The notes under the pieces were generated by a model. It was not told where the DNA came from. It saw nothing but the letters and a program-made list of their open reading frames with translations, and searched no databases. A stretch of 64,000 bases of DNA from Lepeophtheirus salmonis (taxonomy: Eukaryota > Arthropoda > Copepoda > Siphonostomatoida > Caligidae). Both the position numbers and the translations under genes were made by a program. Below are positions 52,191-63,086 of the stretch, piece by piece. Position 1 is the stretch's first letter. Every line of letters begins with the position of its first letter. Location: NCBI RefSeq assembly GCF_016086655.4, contig NC_052136.2:7440001-7504000 (forward strand), given 5' to 3'.

Positions 52191-52989
52191 ATTTAAAATA
52201 TACTTTTATAAAAATTAAGAATAGCAATTTATTTTTTATCACCAGTTGTCCTTGATGAAGTCAGAGTTTTATTTTATTTTTTCAGAACATCCTCCATATC
52301 AAACAATTCTTAAAATATCTTCAAAATATATTAGGGCAAAGGATATCTACATCCTTTTAATTCCCTGTGTGTCACATTTCATTACATGATGTGTGTAAAA
52401 ATGGCCAAATAATAACGACCACACCTGCCTCTTAAGGGTATATATTTTTGTGGCAAATGTTGGATTTTAAGACTCTTATGTAATGTAAACGTCCATGTTG
52501 GAACAAATACTATTTAGTATATTTTTTGGGTCTATTCTTGATTGCTACAAACCTCTAGAACCTAATAACAAATATAGAGTCATTTATGCCAATTTTATAT
52601 AAATTTGTTTGGTGTACGTGATGTTTTGGTCTATTTAAAAAAAAAATAGATAGCATTTCTTCCGTGTTACTAATTGATGTTTTATCATTGATAAATCTCA
52701 AATATTTCGTATTTTATAGTGCATAGAAGAAAATAACATTATTTGCATACAAATAGCAGATTGTTTATCATGGAGGCTAATCATGACTGAAAATCGTGAT
52801 GGAGCGACAAAATACATGTGTGTTGAACGTCTCTTAATATTTAAAAAAAAAATTATCTTTGTATTGGAGAAAAAAACAAACGTTTAACAAATTAAAATTG
52901 TATTTTTACATATAGATTTGTGAGTAGCTTTTTGTATGTTTTCATTATAGTAAAGTATATTTTAAACATTGACAACTCCTAAACATATT

Positions 52990-53075
52990 TTAGTCAGCTG
53001 TTGATTTTCTACCTCGGATTTCGCTCCTTATTAGTGCTATAAACGTTGATTGGTTGTACACTATTGTTGATTTTT
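52990..53075 (-). repeat. Dispersed repeat family D, copy (inverted)
   Basis: 'gtcagctgttgattttctac' and 'aacgttgattggttgtacac' correspond to the reverse complement of the copies at 1553 and 14955. Confidence 0.45.
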
Positions 53076-53519
53076 GACCAATTTCCAATTATTCATCGAA
53101 AAATAGAACCATAGTTGGTAAAAATTGGCTATCTACCTACTGCGACCCGCTAATGTGGGTTTTTTAAATATTTCAATAAATATTGTTATGTAGTAAAAAT
53201 TATTGAATTCAGAAGATTAACAGATTTAGTTAAGACCAATTTTCTTATTTCGTCAGACTTGTCCTTCTTTGTACTTCCTATCTGGTGTGTCTGTGAACTT
53301 TTTTATAAATTCATGACAGGTCCAGATTTATATGGTTTAAGTTTGATAATTATTCGACTAAAATAAATGTCGAATTTTAAATGAGGAAAAATCCAAAACA
53401 ATATTTTTATATTATGAAAACAAGACCTGAAATTCTTAAAAATTAACACCCTTTAGCCATAAAACAGTTACTGAACAGAAAACATGTCCTATTTGTATAA
53501 AAATCCAAATATATATGTC

Positions 53520-53672
53520 AAGGGACTGACAAAGTCGGTCCAGTATAAAAGAAATTTGCCTTATAAAAACTAATTAGTTCATTAAACAACTAATTCGGAC
53601 CTCTTATAAATGCTCACTATTAACGAATATCTGTATTAAAAATTGGTACCTTTATTGAGTTCCACTGTATAT
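53520..53672 (+). repeat. Dispersed repeat family F, copy 1
   Basis: 'agggactgacaaagtcggtc', 'aattagttcattaaacaact', 'gaatatctgtattaaaaatt', 'ttgagttccactgta'. It aligns with 54935-55070 in the same orientation on the other side of the mariner relic at 53725-54570. Confidence 0.6.
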
Positions 53673-53724
53673 TTTTTAAACTATATTTATAAGTCTACAT
53701 ATTATTCGAATATATACATATATA

Positions 53725-54570
53725 CAGACCCAAAACTTGCAGTAACATGACTCAATTACAAAAAACGTGACTTGTACGGAATTAAGAAGTACAAATAAAA
53801 ACCAATTTTTTAAATGTTTAAATACTATACTTAGCTATATTTTTTATTTAGTATATGTCCTCCTTCACAGCAATAATAGCCTGGATAGGCTGGCGAACTG
53901 TTTGACAGGTTAGATCCATAGCGTACCAAACTGTCATGAAGGCACCTCGGAGTGAATCCAAATTTCATGAGAGTTGCGCCAGACCTTGTTCTCCAATATA
54001 CCCTAAACTTCATAGTCCAGGGGTTGAGATCAGGGCTGAAGAAGGCCACGTAAAGGCAGGCAGAAGTCAACCACATTGTTGCTGAATGAGTTATGGTTAT
54101 TCCTTGCTGTATACACTTTTCAACAAAATTCCCATCTTTAATGAACATCTTGATGTTGTAAGCAGTTCAAATAAATATGTCAATGGTCTCTGCAACCATC
54201 TCTGAACTGACTCTCATGTGGAAGAAATCGTTAACGGGCTCCGTTTTTTGTTGTTGCTCAGACATGTTTAGACTTATAGACATGGGATAAAAGCAAATTT
54301 TGTTTATTTTTGTTTCAGCTGTCGTTACGTTTACATCATTGGTATAATCGTATGTGTAAATGAATAAAGACCAAAGTATTGAATTGTAAACTAATGTATT
54401 ATATTTTTTAACCGTCTTGAACAAGAAATAGCATAAGACTAAAGAAAATGAACTGAAGGAGGTACTACTCAAACACTTGCAAATTAGCCTGATCAGTCCA
54501 ATAATAAAGCCTCTAAATCAAAAATATCACAAATAAAATCATAATTAGATGCCACCGAAGTTTTGGGCCC
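53725..54570 (-). mobile_element. Internally deleted maT-like element, 846 bp
   Basis: The left end after TA is 'cagacccaaaacttgcagta'; the right end reverse-complemented after TA is 'gggcccaaaacttcggtggc'. They share 'cccaaaactt' and a looser match beyond, giving a short diverged TIR. The minus-strand interior is a transposase with its N-terminus joined to its C-terminus (separate entry). Confidence 0.6.
53840..54265 (-). pseudogene. maT-like transposase with N- and C-termini fused
   Basis: On the minus strand an ATG at about 54263 opens MSEQQQKTEPVNDFFHMRVS, like the start of maT-type transposases (MSEQ--KRK-VKELL-AGV). It continues through ETIDIF, a stop, TAYNIKMFIKDG, matching the recognition helix T-YN-KK--KDG. 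About 30 codons later the frame reads FFSPDLNP, the block before the third catalytic residue. It then continues in shifted frames as ILENKVWRNSHE and a C-terminal tail ending near 53840. The central ~200 codons with the first two catalytic aspartates are deleted. Inactive. Confidence 0.7.
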
Positions 54571-54934
54571 TACTTTGTATATTGAGAGCGTCAAAAAAGA
54601 AACAATTCCAAATTCATTAGTTACATTTCGTAAATGTATACATTACGAACCTAAATATATTTTGGTCAATTATAAGAAATACATATTCAAATCTCTGCAT
54701 TCAATGCGTTCAAACATGCAATGACGTATAAAATAATTGAAAACAATCATTTGCTATGTGAGAATTAATTTGGCCTCCATATGGCCTTTTAGCCAATTTA
54801 TCTAAGAATTGATTTACTTTTCATTATGATAGGGATGGAAAGTGATAGAAATATTGGGCATCACTGATCTAAGGAGTAAATAAAATTGCAGTTATGATTT
54901 GTTATCATATGAACCCACTTAAGCTGGATCTCAA

Positions 54935-55070
54935 GGGACCGCTGTAAAAGACATCCGACTTATTGAGTTAATTTTTTACTCAATTAAATAACTAATATTT
55001 AATTGAGTCAGTCTACTATAAACGATATCTGTATAAAGAGTTGGCGCCTTAACTCGGTTCCACTCTATTG
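54935..55070 (+). repeat. Dispersed repeat family F, copy 2
   Basis: 'agggaccgctgtaaaagaca', 'caattaaataactaatattt', 'cgatatctgtataaagagtt', 'actcggttccactct', in the same order as at 53520-53672. Confidence 0.6.
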
Positions 55071-55124
55071 TATTAAAATATTACATTATACAGTATATGT
55101 TATTTGAAAATACATCATATGTGA

Positions 55125-55270
55125 TGAGTTAACACATAAACAATCTTGAACAAAAATTAAAAAAATCAATTATTTTACTTCATAAATGCATTCAGCATAA
55201 TATTTCATATACTATTTCGGTAAATTATGGACTTTATATTCGAATTTAGGGATGCGATGATTTACACAAC
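55125..55270 (+). repeat. Dispersed repeat family B, 5' part
   Basis: 'gatgagttaacacataaaca', 'atcttgaacaaaaatt', 'tatattcgaatttaggg'. It ends where family E begins at about 55280, so family E appears to have inserted into it or replaced its 3' half. Confidence 0.6.
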
Positions 55271-55279
55271 ATTGTTTTC

Positions 55280-55850
55280 CACAGGGTGTGACAACATAAC
55301 CTCCTTTTTTATAATGTGAGGACATCAGGATGTAGAAGTAATAGGGGGTGGGCATGGTTTCAACTAAACGCAGAATTCTAAAGTTGTCTTGGAAATACAG
55401 TCAGTCGTTATCCTGCCATCGAAAATATTGTTAGAAAAAAATGATTTTGCAGAATATATTCGTACATTAAACTAAATCCAATTTAGCTTTTAAGTTTTTA
55501 TTTTTTTTGAGTGATTTATGAAAATCAGTTAATTGCTTCAATTTTTAATGTACAAAAAAAAATTCAATTCATTTTCAAAATTTAAAATATGAAAAATTAT
55601 ATGAATGCAAAAAAATCCACTCATAATAGTGTAAGATACCTAAAAATGGTGTAATCAGATTTAATGTGACGCATGGGTTTTAAATTGGTTCAAATCGATT
55701 AATTCGAAATGGATTTATTAAGGAAAATCCTATATTCAAGAACTTTGCAATCATCAATTACTAAATCAACTAATCATCCCCAACTTCAAAATAAAGTACA
55801 TTGTAAATTAAAATTTGTATATTTTTGAATGAAATAACTATCCCTCGAAA
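55280..55850 (+). mobile_element. Family E deletion derivative, second long copy
   Basis: Begins 'acagggtgtgacaacataac' and 'aattctaaagttgtcttgga', 'cagtcagtcgttatcctg', matching the 5' end at 7735-7864 (inverted). From 55440 on it matches 22755-23150 ('tgaaaatcagttaattgctt', 'agaactttgcaatcatcaa', 'aatcaactaatcatcccca'). Even the short helix-turn-helix coding start is mostly gone here. A right-hand TIR was not found. Confidence 0.6.
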
Positions 55851-55854
55851 CCTC

Positions 55855-57685
55855 TCAATAAAAAGGTATTTTAAAGAGAAACATAAAAATAAAAAAAAAC
55901 ATATGGTATTAAAATACCTAAGTTGGTTTGTTCAACAATGGAGGACACCATTTATAAAATATTTTTATAGAACAAAAAAAAACATTTCTGATTTATAAAA
56001 ACTTGTTTAATAGCATTTTTATAAACACAACTCATGTGCTACTTTGATTACACATTTTATTAACATAGATTTTTTTCTTCCTTTTTTTAATTCAACCACT
56101 AACAGTTTTTTATTTTGACTTATTAATTGAATAGTAATTAAATTAAATAGGAAATCGAATTAGAATAATTTTGTTATAAATGTCTTCAGGAATTAAAATA
56201 TATTTATTCTATTAATTATTATTCTTACGACATAGAATAAATAAAACAACCCAAAAATATTTTTATTTCTTAAGATATTCATTATACGATTGTTTAAATT
56301 TATTTTCCTTATGGCTATTTGATTTCAAAATTATTCTAATCAAAAAAAAAATTCCTATATTTTGACAGAAGAAAAAATATTCTTAATATAAATGTAAGAT
56401 CATTAGATGAAGCCTACAAATCTACCCCAGACTATATTTGAAGGGAAATAATTTTTCATTTCTGTTTTGTTGACGGACCACATATTTTCTTCGTTCATCA
56501 AGGAGATCTAAAGCTTATTAGTACGAAATTCTCTATGATTATATCATATAGATTTTTTGGTGTTGTTTTCACACGATGAACGGACGCATAACCAATGAAC
56601 GATGCTGATAAGAATCATTTTCAAAGAAAATAATTAATTAGTAACAGAGAGGGTATGGAATGAAGGGATCACCCTTTTTCTGAAAGGAGATCAACTTAAT
56701 CTTCTTTGAAGAAATGATCCGTATCATCTGTAAATGTATGTCAATTTACTTTCAAAGTTAATTACGATGATTAGAGCTGTTGTATGTATGTAGGTGTGTG
56801 AACGAAGGATTAAATTCTAGGTGGATTCTAGGAAAACAAAAAATTATTATTGAGAGTAATTATACTCCCTGGAGTTATTCCGGAGGAATTTATTTATTTG
56901 AAGATCACTTGAATATATTTTTATATATAAAAAAATATGAATATTTTCAACAAGAACTACTCGTTATATGTTATTTAAAAGACTTTGAGTAAAAAAATGT
57001 ATTTTTGAGAGGGATCAGGGGCGCCAGAACCAATCCAGGGGGAAGAAGGGCAGTTTTATAAAGAAGACGTCATAGGTATATTGATGACAACATAATCACT
57101 AGTTTTGAAACTCAGATTTTTCTTCGGTATAAAGTGATTTCTTCTAAACTGTAGCAATATTTTGGTTGAGAGCGCTAATTTCAAAAATGTAAACCAATTT
57201 CTTCAGTTTCACTCCATGAATCAATTTTCTTTCCATTCCACTTAAAAAAATTTAACACATCTGACGCTATTATACTCTTGTTCACAATTTTGGAAAAAAA
57301 CACATGGCATCAACAACAATTCTCTTATAAAATAGATCTCAATCTTTTTATTTTATTTTTTATTTTTTTATAAACCCCATCTAGAACGAGTTTGTAGCAA
57401 ACTTCATTAAAGGACCGAACTAGTTCGTCTAACAAAAGTTATAACGATACAAGATTGATCTAAGTCTTCCAGACAAAGCCTCAAGACTAATAATCACATG
57501 ACGTCCTTTTTGTACCTTTGCAAGAGGCATACTTATAGTTAGTGCTGAATAAAATATAACCTAAATGGAGTGCGAGTCTATTTGTAGTTGCAATATGAAC
57601 AGAGTTTCTTATTTTTTCAAGTTCTTATTTTTATTCTTTTATTATTGAGAATGGAACAACTAAGTTTATCGAAAAACACTGGTGT
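55855..57685. other. AT-rich non-coding DNA, no gene recognised
   Basis: Nothing with a known motif. A GC-richer patch lies at about 57013-57053 ('tcaggggcgccagaacc'). The sequence near 57480-57530 ('atcacatgacgtcctttttg') faintly recalls the interior of MITE family A. Confidence 0.5.
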
Positions 57686-57689
57686 CTGT

Positions 57690-57905
57690 GTTTTGGAAAG
57701 ACTGAGAATAATACGAAGGATTTAACTCGGAGTTGTAAGTGTAAATCCTTCTTGTATTCAGAGTACAATTGAGGACCAACATCACGGTAATTCTTGCATA
57801 TGTCGGAGTGAGATTGAGGTTTATTTCCTTCCTCTGATAGCTAATCTAAGCTGATTTTCTCTATAAGCTTCTTCAAATAATCAGAGTTACCACATTGATT
57901 TTGAT
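57690..57905 (-). repeat. Dispersed repeat family C, copy 5 (inverted)
   Basis: Reverse-complemented: 'tgattatttgaagaagctta', 'gagaaaatcagcttag', 'aagaaggatttacacttaca'. Same order as the cluster at 39.5-41.4 kb. Confidence 0.6.
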
Positions 57906-57982
57906 ATTTTTTTTTTGTATACTGGTAGGTCATATTTAATACAACTCCATAAGTATAATAATATCAATTTGATTTATGTATA

Positions 57983-59251
57983 CAGGGTTCGGAAACAAAA
58001 CGTACACTGTTAATAAATGCTAATTATGTCATTCAAATAGAGATGTTTTTGATTTTTTCTTGCATATTCCAAATTTCCTGTCTTTTCTGCATAAGTAAAC
58101 AATAATAAACATTCCTCAAATCTTTCATCATGAGTGAGCAAGAAGTAAAAAGGCAAAAATATCAGACCTTCAAGATGCCAAAATTGAAGTGGTAGAGATT
58201 ATGGACGTTATGAAGTGCTCCGTATAAGAAAAAGGATGGAAAATACCTCTCAAGGACGGAAGGAAGTGGGGGACACAACTTGAAAAGAGGTTCTGAGTGT
58301 CTGGGGGACCTGAAGAAGAAGATCAATGAGGGCCCTACAAAATCCATGAATCGCATCTTTAACGAGTTTGAAGTAGACGAGAGGACAATCAGGAGGGTTG
58401 TGAAGGAGAACTTGGGGTTATCCTCTCACACAAGGACCCCACACCACCTGTTGACAGACTCTCTGAAAGAAAGGAGACTGCAGGGGTGCAAGAAAGTTCG
58501 TGCATGGATCAAGGCAAATGGATGCAAAGTAAAAAATTTTCTCTGACGAAAAGACTTTCACCGTGGACCAGGTTTACAGCCATCAGAACGACCATTGGCT
58601 AGAAGGATCACCAGAGGTGGTAAAGGGGATGTTCTGTAGAAAACATACGGCCCAAACAATGTTACTGGGGGGTCGTGGCGTCCGACACAAGAAAATACCT
58701 CCCTTCTTTTTTAAAGCTGGGGAGAAAATCGGCCAGGAGGCCTACTACAAGGTGCTGAGGTTCACCATACTGCCATTGCTCAAGGCCACCTACCCAGAGG
58801 GCAAATATTTGTGGACCCAAGATGGTGTACCCTCAAATACATCGGCCAAATGCCAGAAGTTCTGCGCCGACTGCATTACTGATTTTTGGCACAATAACAT
58901 GTGGCCATAACCTTTGCCAGGTTTGAACCCATTGGAATTTGCTGTGTAGGGCACTTTGGAGAGGGAGACTAACAGGACATCTCATCCGAACGTAGACTCC
59001 CTGAAGGGTGTCATTGTGAAGGAGTGGAACAACTTGTCCGAGAAGTTCATCATCAACTCCAGCTAGACCTTCCCCCGCCGTGTGGAGGCTGTGTTTACTG
59101 CTGAGGGTGACCATATTGAGTGAACATGTTCACAAAGGTCGTGTCTCAAAGTTTTGTTTAAAAAATTGCAAAATTTTGTTTAACAAAAAATAAAATTATT
59201 GACATTTTTCTCAAATCAGTCTTTCAGTCCACGTTTTGCTTCCGAACCCTG
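57983..59251 (+). mobile_element. Structurally complete maT-like Tc1/mariner element, 1269 bp
   Basis: The left end 'cagggttcggaaacaaaacg' and the reverse-complemented right end 'cagggttcggaagcaaaacg' differ by one base over 20. TATA flanks both sides, consistent with a TA target duplication. Size and layout (TIR, ~150 bp leader, one intronless transposase, ~130 bp trailer) are those of an intact element. The gene inside is broken (separate entry), so it could move only if supplied with transposase. Confidence 0.85.
58130..59123 (+). pseudogene. maT-like transposase, full length but frameshifted
   Basis: The start ATG at 58130 gives MSEQEVKRQKYQTFKM, typical of maT N-termini. A neighbouring frame carries KIEVVEIMD of the first helix-turn-helix. 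The frame 58280-58546 reads DERTIRRVVKENLGL (second helix-turn-helix) and HHLLTDSLKERRL. A shift near 58545 is needed to read FSDEKTFTVDQ, with the first catalytic D. QEAYYKVLRFTILP and WTQDGVPSN follow, the latter holding the second D. Then come NMWP, a stop and PLPGLNPLEFAV, with the third acidic residue as E. By my count 37 residues separate the second and third acidic residues. The tail ends VEAVFTAEGDHIE with TGA at 59121. At least two frameshifts and three in-frame stops disable it. Confidence 0.85.
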
Positions 59252-59254
59252 TAT

Positions 59255-61260
59255 ACTTCTATAATGCACAGGTTTGATCTAAAATATAGAGAACAACAAT
59301 CAAAAATTTAATTGATTGCCGACAGCTTTTTCATAGAAATTGAATTTATGTTCCTTTACAAATAATTAGTCCTTTTATTTTATCAAATTTTTACACAAAA
59401 AATATATGGCACTTTTGTTTATATATCTATGTATTTTAATATATTGTTTTAAAAGACGACCTCACTGTAAAGGACGGTCATTTCAAAGTCATTTAAGTAA
59501 CCAAATTTTATAAGGATAAAAAAAAAGTAATAAAACTTTTATTGTCTCTCGAAAATCTATTTCTCTTTATTACATTTTCTAAAACAAATTATTAAAAATG
59601 TTATTATACATTTACCTTGTTTTTATCCAATAAATTAGTTATTACTTTTGCAAAGGTTAGTTATTTTTATCCCAATATGCCACTTTTTGAGTACCATAAT
59701 CCATTTGAAACAATATTATTTGTAAACATTGCGCTTCACTACCTTAGTATTTATTTTATCTTTTTTAAATATCAATGCTTTCTTAAACGAAAAGTTATAT
59801 TTTAAATAAGTATCTAGTTTTTATTTATTTTCAAAGTAAATTCAATACTGTTTTCTGTAAGGTTTCCATTAAAATTTGTCTACTTTATTTTATAAATATA
59901 TACCACCAACATGGCGTTGCTGTTAAGTATTATGCTCTTTGACGTCTGAGAATATCATTTTTTGTGTAGGTATTTTCTAAGTTGCCTTTTGTGTTTGTAC
60001 ATTTTTTGCAAAAAATTATCAATAATAAATATAATTAAACTGTTAACTTTCTGCCATTCGTTGAAAGATCTCAATTTTTAAAAATATACTACCTGAATTA
60101 ATTTTATGTTGAAGCACCAAAATTGTTTTTTTCAATTGAATTTGGAATTTATTTATTAAAAAACAAAAGGTAGAATGCCTTTTTAAAATTGTAATATTTT
60201 ATACCTAAATTATAAAACTTCATTTTATCTCTCTTTTTAGTTGAATAAATTGCATTTGTTGATGTCATTATCATGGTCAAAGGGTAAATAATAAAGGTGG
60301 AAATTTAAAATAAAGCTTTACTGAAAAGTTATAGATAATGGAAGAACAAAAATATGCAACATGTTTCGAAATTTAAAAAAATCTTTTAATTGTTTAGATG
60401 GAACCACTCATAAGTCATAGATATTGGTTAAAATAGTTAATGGACTTAGGATTCGTGAAGGATTGCTCACAATACCCTTTTCTGTCGTAAAATTGGTCAT
60501 TTTCCTAAACTTGTATTAAGTAGCAAGAGAAATTTTGGGTTCTAGATATATTATACAACATCTTTTGATGATTCTTTGTTAGTAGTTTTTGGATATGTAA
60601 ATAATGCAATTATAAGATCAGAAATGTAAGAAAGGCAGATTCCGACATCAACCAATTACAGATTTTGAGATGTAATCAATAGGTGGCAAATAAATACCAA
60701 ACGAGAGATGGGATGTCCTTTTGGGGGTGATTTAAGAGGAAATTACTATCTAATAGGCTTGTATATGTGCAAGCAATACTGATTATCATTTCATTTGACG
60801 TCTCTTTCTTTAGTTATTTTTTGGTTGCCTCAGGAAGATTTAACCTCATGGATATCTTAATTAATATACATTTTTGTCGGCTTCTTTTCAAGTATTACTT
60901 GTACAAAACCTCTCGATGATATTATCCACACATACTATGTACACTAACTTATTTTGAGCTTACTTAGTTTAGTTTCTATGCACTTATTAAGAATATACTG
61001 ATATAATTTATCATGGTTAAAGGGTCAGAGTTCCCTTCTTCTAATGCGTCTGTTTATTTTAATAATAAATACAAATAAATCATAATTTATTCATTCTAAA
61101 TCATCATAATAAATGAAAAGTTCTCTGTGTGTGTGTTCATGAATGCCTTTGACCTCGTTTTGATGATTTCTTCCTCATTAGAATCATTTCTGCATATGCA
61201 GTACGTCAACACAAAAGCAATCTAGAGCAAGTATTCTATAAATTGAGTCTGGATTACATT
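59255..61260. other. AT-rich non-coding DNA, nothing recognised
   Basis: No frame with a known motif; the 62-codon frame at 59617-59805 is hydrophobic and low complexity. Confidence 0.5.
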
Positions 61261-61261
61261 T

Positions 61262-61446
61262 GTAGTGTGTACACATAAGAACAATCTTGAGCAAAAATCT
61301 GGAAAGGATAAAATTCTAAGTAATTTTTTTACTTCATTTTTATAAACTCCCAATATTGGCTGAACATATTTGATCAATTATGTGCCTTTGTTTAAATTTG
61401 TGGGATGAGCTATAGTTTAGAGCCTTAATTTGAGTTAGGACACTTA
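61262..61446 (+). repeat. Dispersed repeat family B, left half of a split copy
   Basis: 'cacataagaacaatcttgag' and 'caaaaatctgg', then 'tgatcaattatgtgcctttg' and 'tttaaatttgtgggatgag'. The match stops at a TA where the mariner begins; the right half resumes at 63474. Confidence 0.65.
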
Positions 61447-61589
61447 TGAGTGTCGTTCGAAAAGTCCTTGCAAAGTCTAAGAGATGGTACTACTGGCATG
61501 TATTGAGCTTATTTTTAGCTAACAGCAACAAACCAACTTTCAGCCAGATCGGTCAATTTCTTTCTGTTTGGCATTTGTTTGAATTGAGA

Positions 61590-61610
61590 AAGTGTGTTGA
61601 TTAAACATTA
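61590..61610 (+). pseudogene. mariner transposase, first codons left of the nested insertion
   Basis: The reading frame ends ...ESVLIKHY at the TA (61609-61610), matching the EFRVLIKHYF start of mariner transposases. The remainder of this arm's coding sequence resumes at 62824 after the maT element. Confidence 0.7.
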
Positions 61611-62821
61611 CCGAGCCGTGCAATATTATTTACCGATGATGTAAATATACTTTTTAAGAGATTTTGTGGCAACCAATCTGATTGTTTCGTATTTTTACTG
61701 TTAAAATAAACAAAAATCCTTCCTGTGAGAGCGTAACAACTTCCACACGTGAGACCATGTCTAATCAGGAAACAAAGAAGATCGAAATTGCAGCCCTCCT
61801 CCGAGCGGGAGTGCCTCATAACAACATTAAGGAACAGGTTGGGGCCTCGTTGAAGACAATTTACTAGGTTTCCAAGCGCTTGGAGGCTGGGGGTGATCTT
61901 AAGCATTCTTCTGGGGCTGGCAGGAAGCCCACTGTCTCAACAAGGCAAGTAAAGGCAGTATTTAAGAGGACTCCCAAAAGGTCCATTGCCGACATGGCAA
62001 GAAAGATGGGAACGTCGAGATCAACTGTTTCAAGGGCATTGAAAAGGGCTGGAGGAAAGTCCCTGAGGCGTACTGAACGCCCTCTGCTAACTGAATGTCA
62101 GCCAGAAGTCAGACTTGAGCCTGCTAAGAAAATCTTGAATGATATCAAGAGCTCATCTGGACGCATCATCATTTTTTCAGATGAGAAAACTTTTACGGCC
62201 GATCCTGTTTTCAACAGGCAAAATGGCCGTGTTGTGAGCTTTGGAGATGTTTGGAGATCCAACAGGAAGGTTATGAAACCGGTATGGTCCCCTACTGGCT
62301 CAGATTAACAGCAGAGGATTATGTGAAGATTCTGGCGTCCAAGGTCCTTCTGTGGATCAAATCCATAGTCGGCTACTCTCCTTGGGTTTTTCGACAAGAT
62401 GGAGCACCCGCCCACGCTTCCAAAAAAGCTCAGGAGTGGCTCAAGGACAACATGAACTTTTGGTCAAGGACTACTGGCCCCCTCAGAGCCCAGATCTGAA
62501 CCCACTAGACTTCCCTATCTAGGCGCACGTGGAGACCAAGGCCTGCAAAAAACGACACAACATAAATGCCTTAAAGGCTGCTGTCAACAAGACCTGGGCC
62601 TCCATGGACGCCGATTACATCCAGCAAGTCTGTGGCAGCTTCAGACGTCGCCTGACCAGTGTCATTGAGTCAAATGGTGGCTACATTGGTTAAATTTGAT
62701 CAAAAACTATTTTATTATTCTAAAAATGTATAAATAAATTGTTTTTCAAGTTATTCGAAATGTCATTATTGTCTGCAATTTGTTCTGAACAAAAATCGGT
62801 AAATAATTCTGCACGGCCTGG
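61611..62821 (+). mobile_element. maT-like element nested in the mariner, 1211 bp
   Basis: The left end 'ccgagccgtgcaatattatt' and the reverse-complemented right end 'ccaggccgtgcagaattatt' continue together to 'taccgat' (about 27 bp, few mismatches). A TA sits at each side (61609-61610 and 62822-62823). Removing the element and one TA restores the mariner reading frame exactly, which fixes both edges. Its TIR differs from the 58 kb element, so it is a separate family. The transposase inside is broken. Confidence 0.9.
61757..62693 (+). pseudogene. maT-like transposase, near full length, broken
   Basis: ATG at 61757 opens MSNQETKKIEIAALLRAGVP, then NNIKEQVGASLKTIY and a TAG at 61865 in place of one residue before VSKRLEAGG (first helix-turn-helix). 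KRTPKRSIADMARKMGTSRS follows (second helix-turn-helix). IIIFSDEKTFTADPVF carries the first catalytic D at about 62180. Near 62270-62300 a shift and probable short deletion precede LRLTAEDYVKIL. WVFRQDGAPAHASKKAQEWL holds the second D. A one-base loss in a T run near 62458 moves the frame to YWPPQSPDLNPLDFPI with the third D, then a TAG. The tail ends SFRRRLTSVIESNGGYIG with TAA at 62691. About 36-37 residues separate the last two aspartates, as in the maT (DD37D) group. Confidence 0.9.
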
Positions 62822-62823
62822 TA

Positions 62824-63086
62824 CTTTATGAAAAGCAAAACGTCTCAGGAGACTTCAAAGAAGCTTGATAAACATTATGTGGACTCTGAACCTTTGATTA
62901 GAACAGTTGATAAGTGATATCAAAATTTTCGGAGTGGCAATATGGTGTAAGTGACGCTGAACGATCTGGACGCACTTTTGATGTACTACTCCACAGATCA
63001 TTGATAAAATCCATGATATGGTGATGGATAACGAAAGAGTGAAGGTGCATGAGATTACTACTGCTGTGGGAATCTCAATTTGGGAC
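62824..63086 (+). pseudogene. mariner transposase N-terminal region (left arm, continued)
   Basis: Directly after the nested element the frame continues FMKSKTSQETSKKLDKHYVD, then SEPLIRTVDK, a stop, YQNFRSGNM, typical of mariner DNA-binding domains (L-K-YGDSAPS--TVYKWFQNFRSG). In shifted frames DAERSGR and PQIIDKIHDMVMDNERVKVH follow, then EITTAVGIS, the second helix-turn-helix (I-KIH-MV--DRRVKVREIAEA-GIS). It breaks off at about residue 110 where the inverted right arm begins. Stops and frameshifts make it non-functional. Confidence 0.85.

Noticed and set aside
54167..54472. 101-codon minus-strand frame as a novel gene
   Set aside because: Its last third is the N-terminus of a maT-like transposase (MSEQQQK...); the upstream part is leader sequence of that element read through without a stop.
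58833..59114. 93-codon minus-strand frame
   Set aside because: Antisense shadow of the transposase gene at 58130-59123.
61601..61906. 101-codon minus-strand frame
   Set aside because: Antisense shadow across the left TIR and 5' part of the nested maT element.
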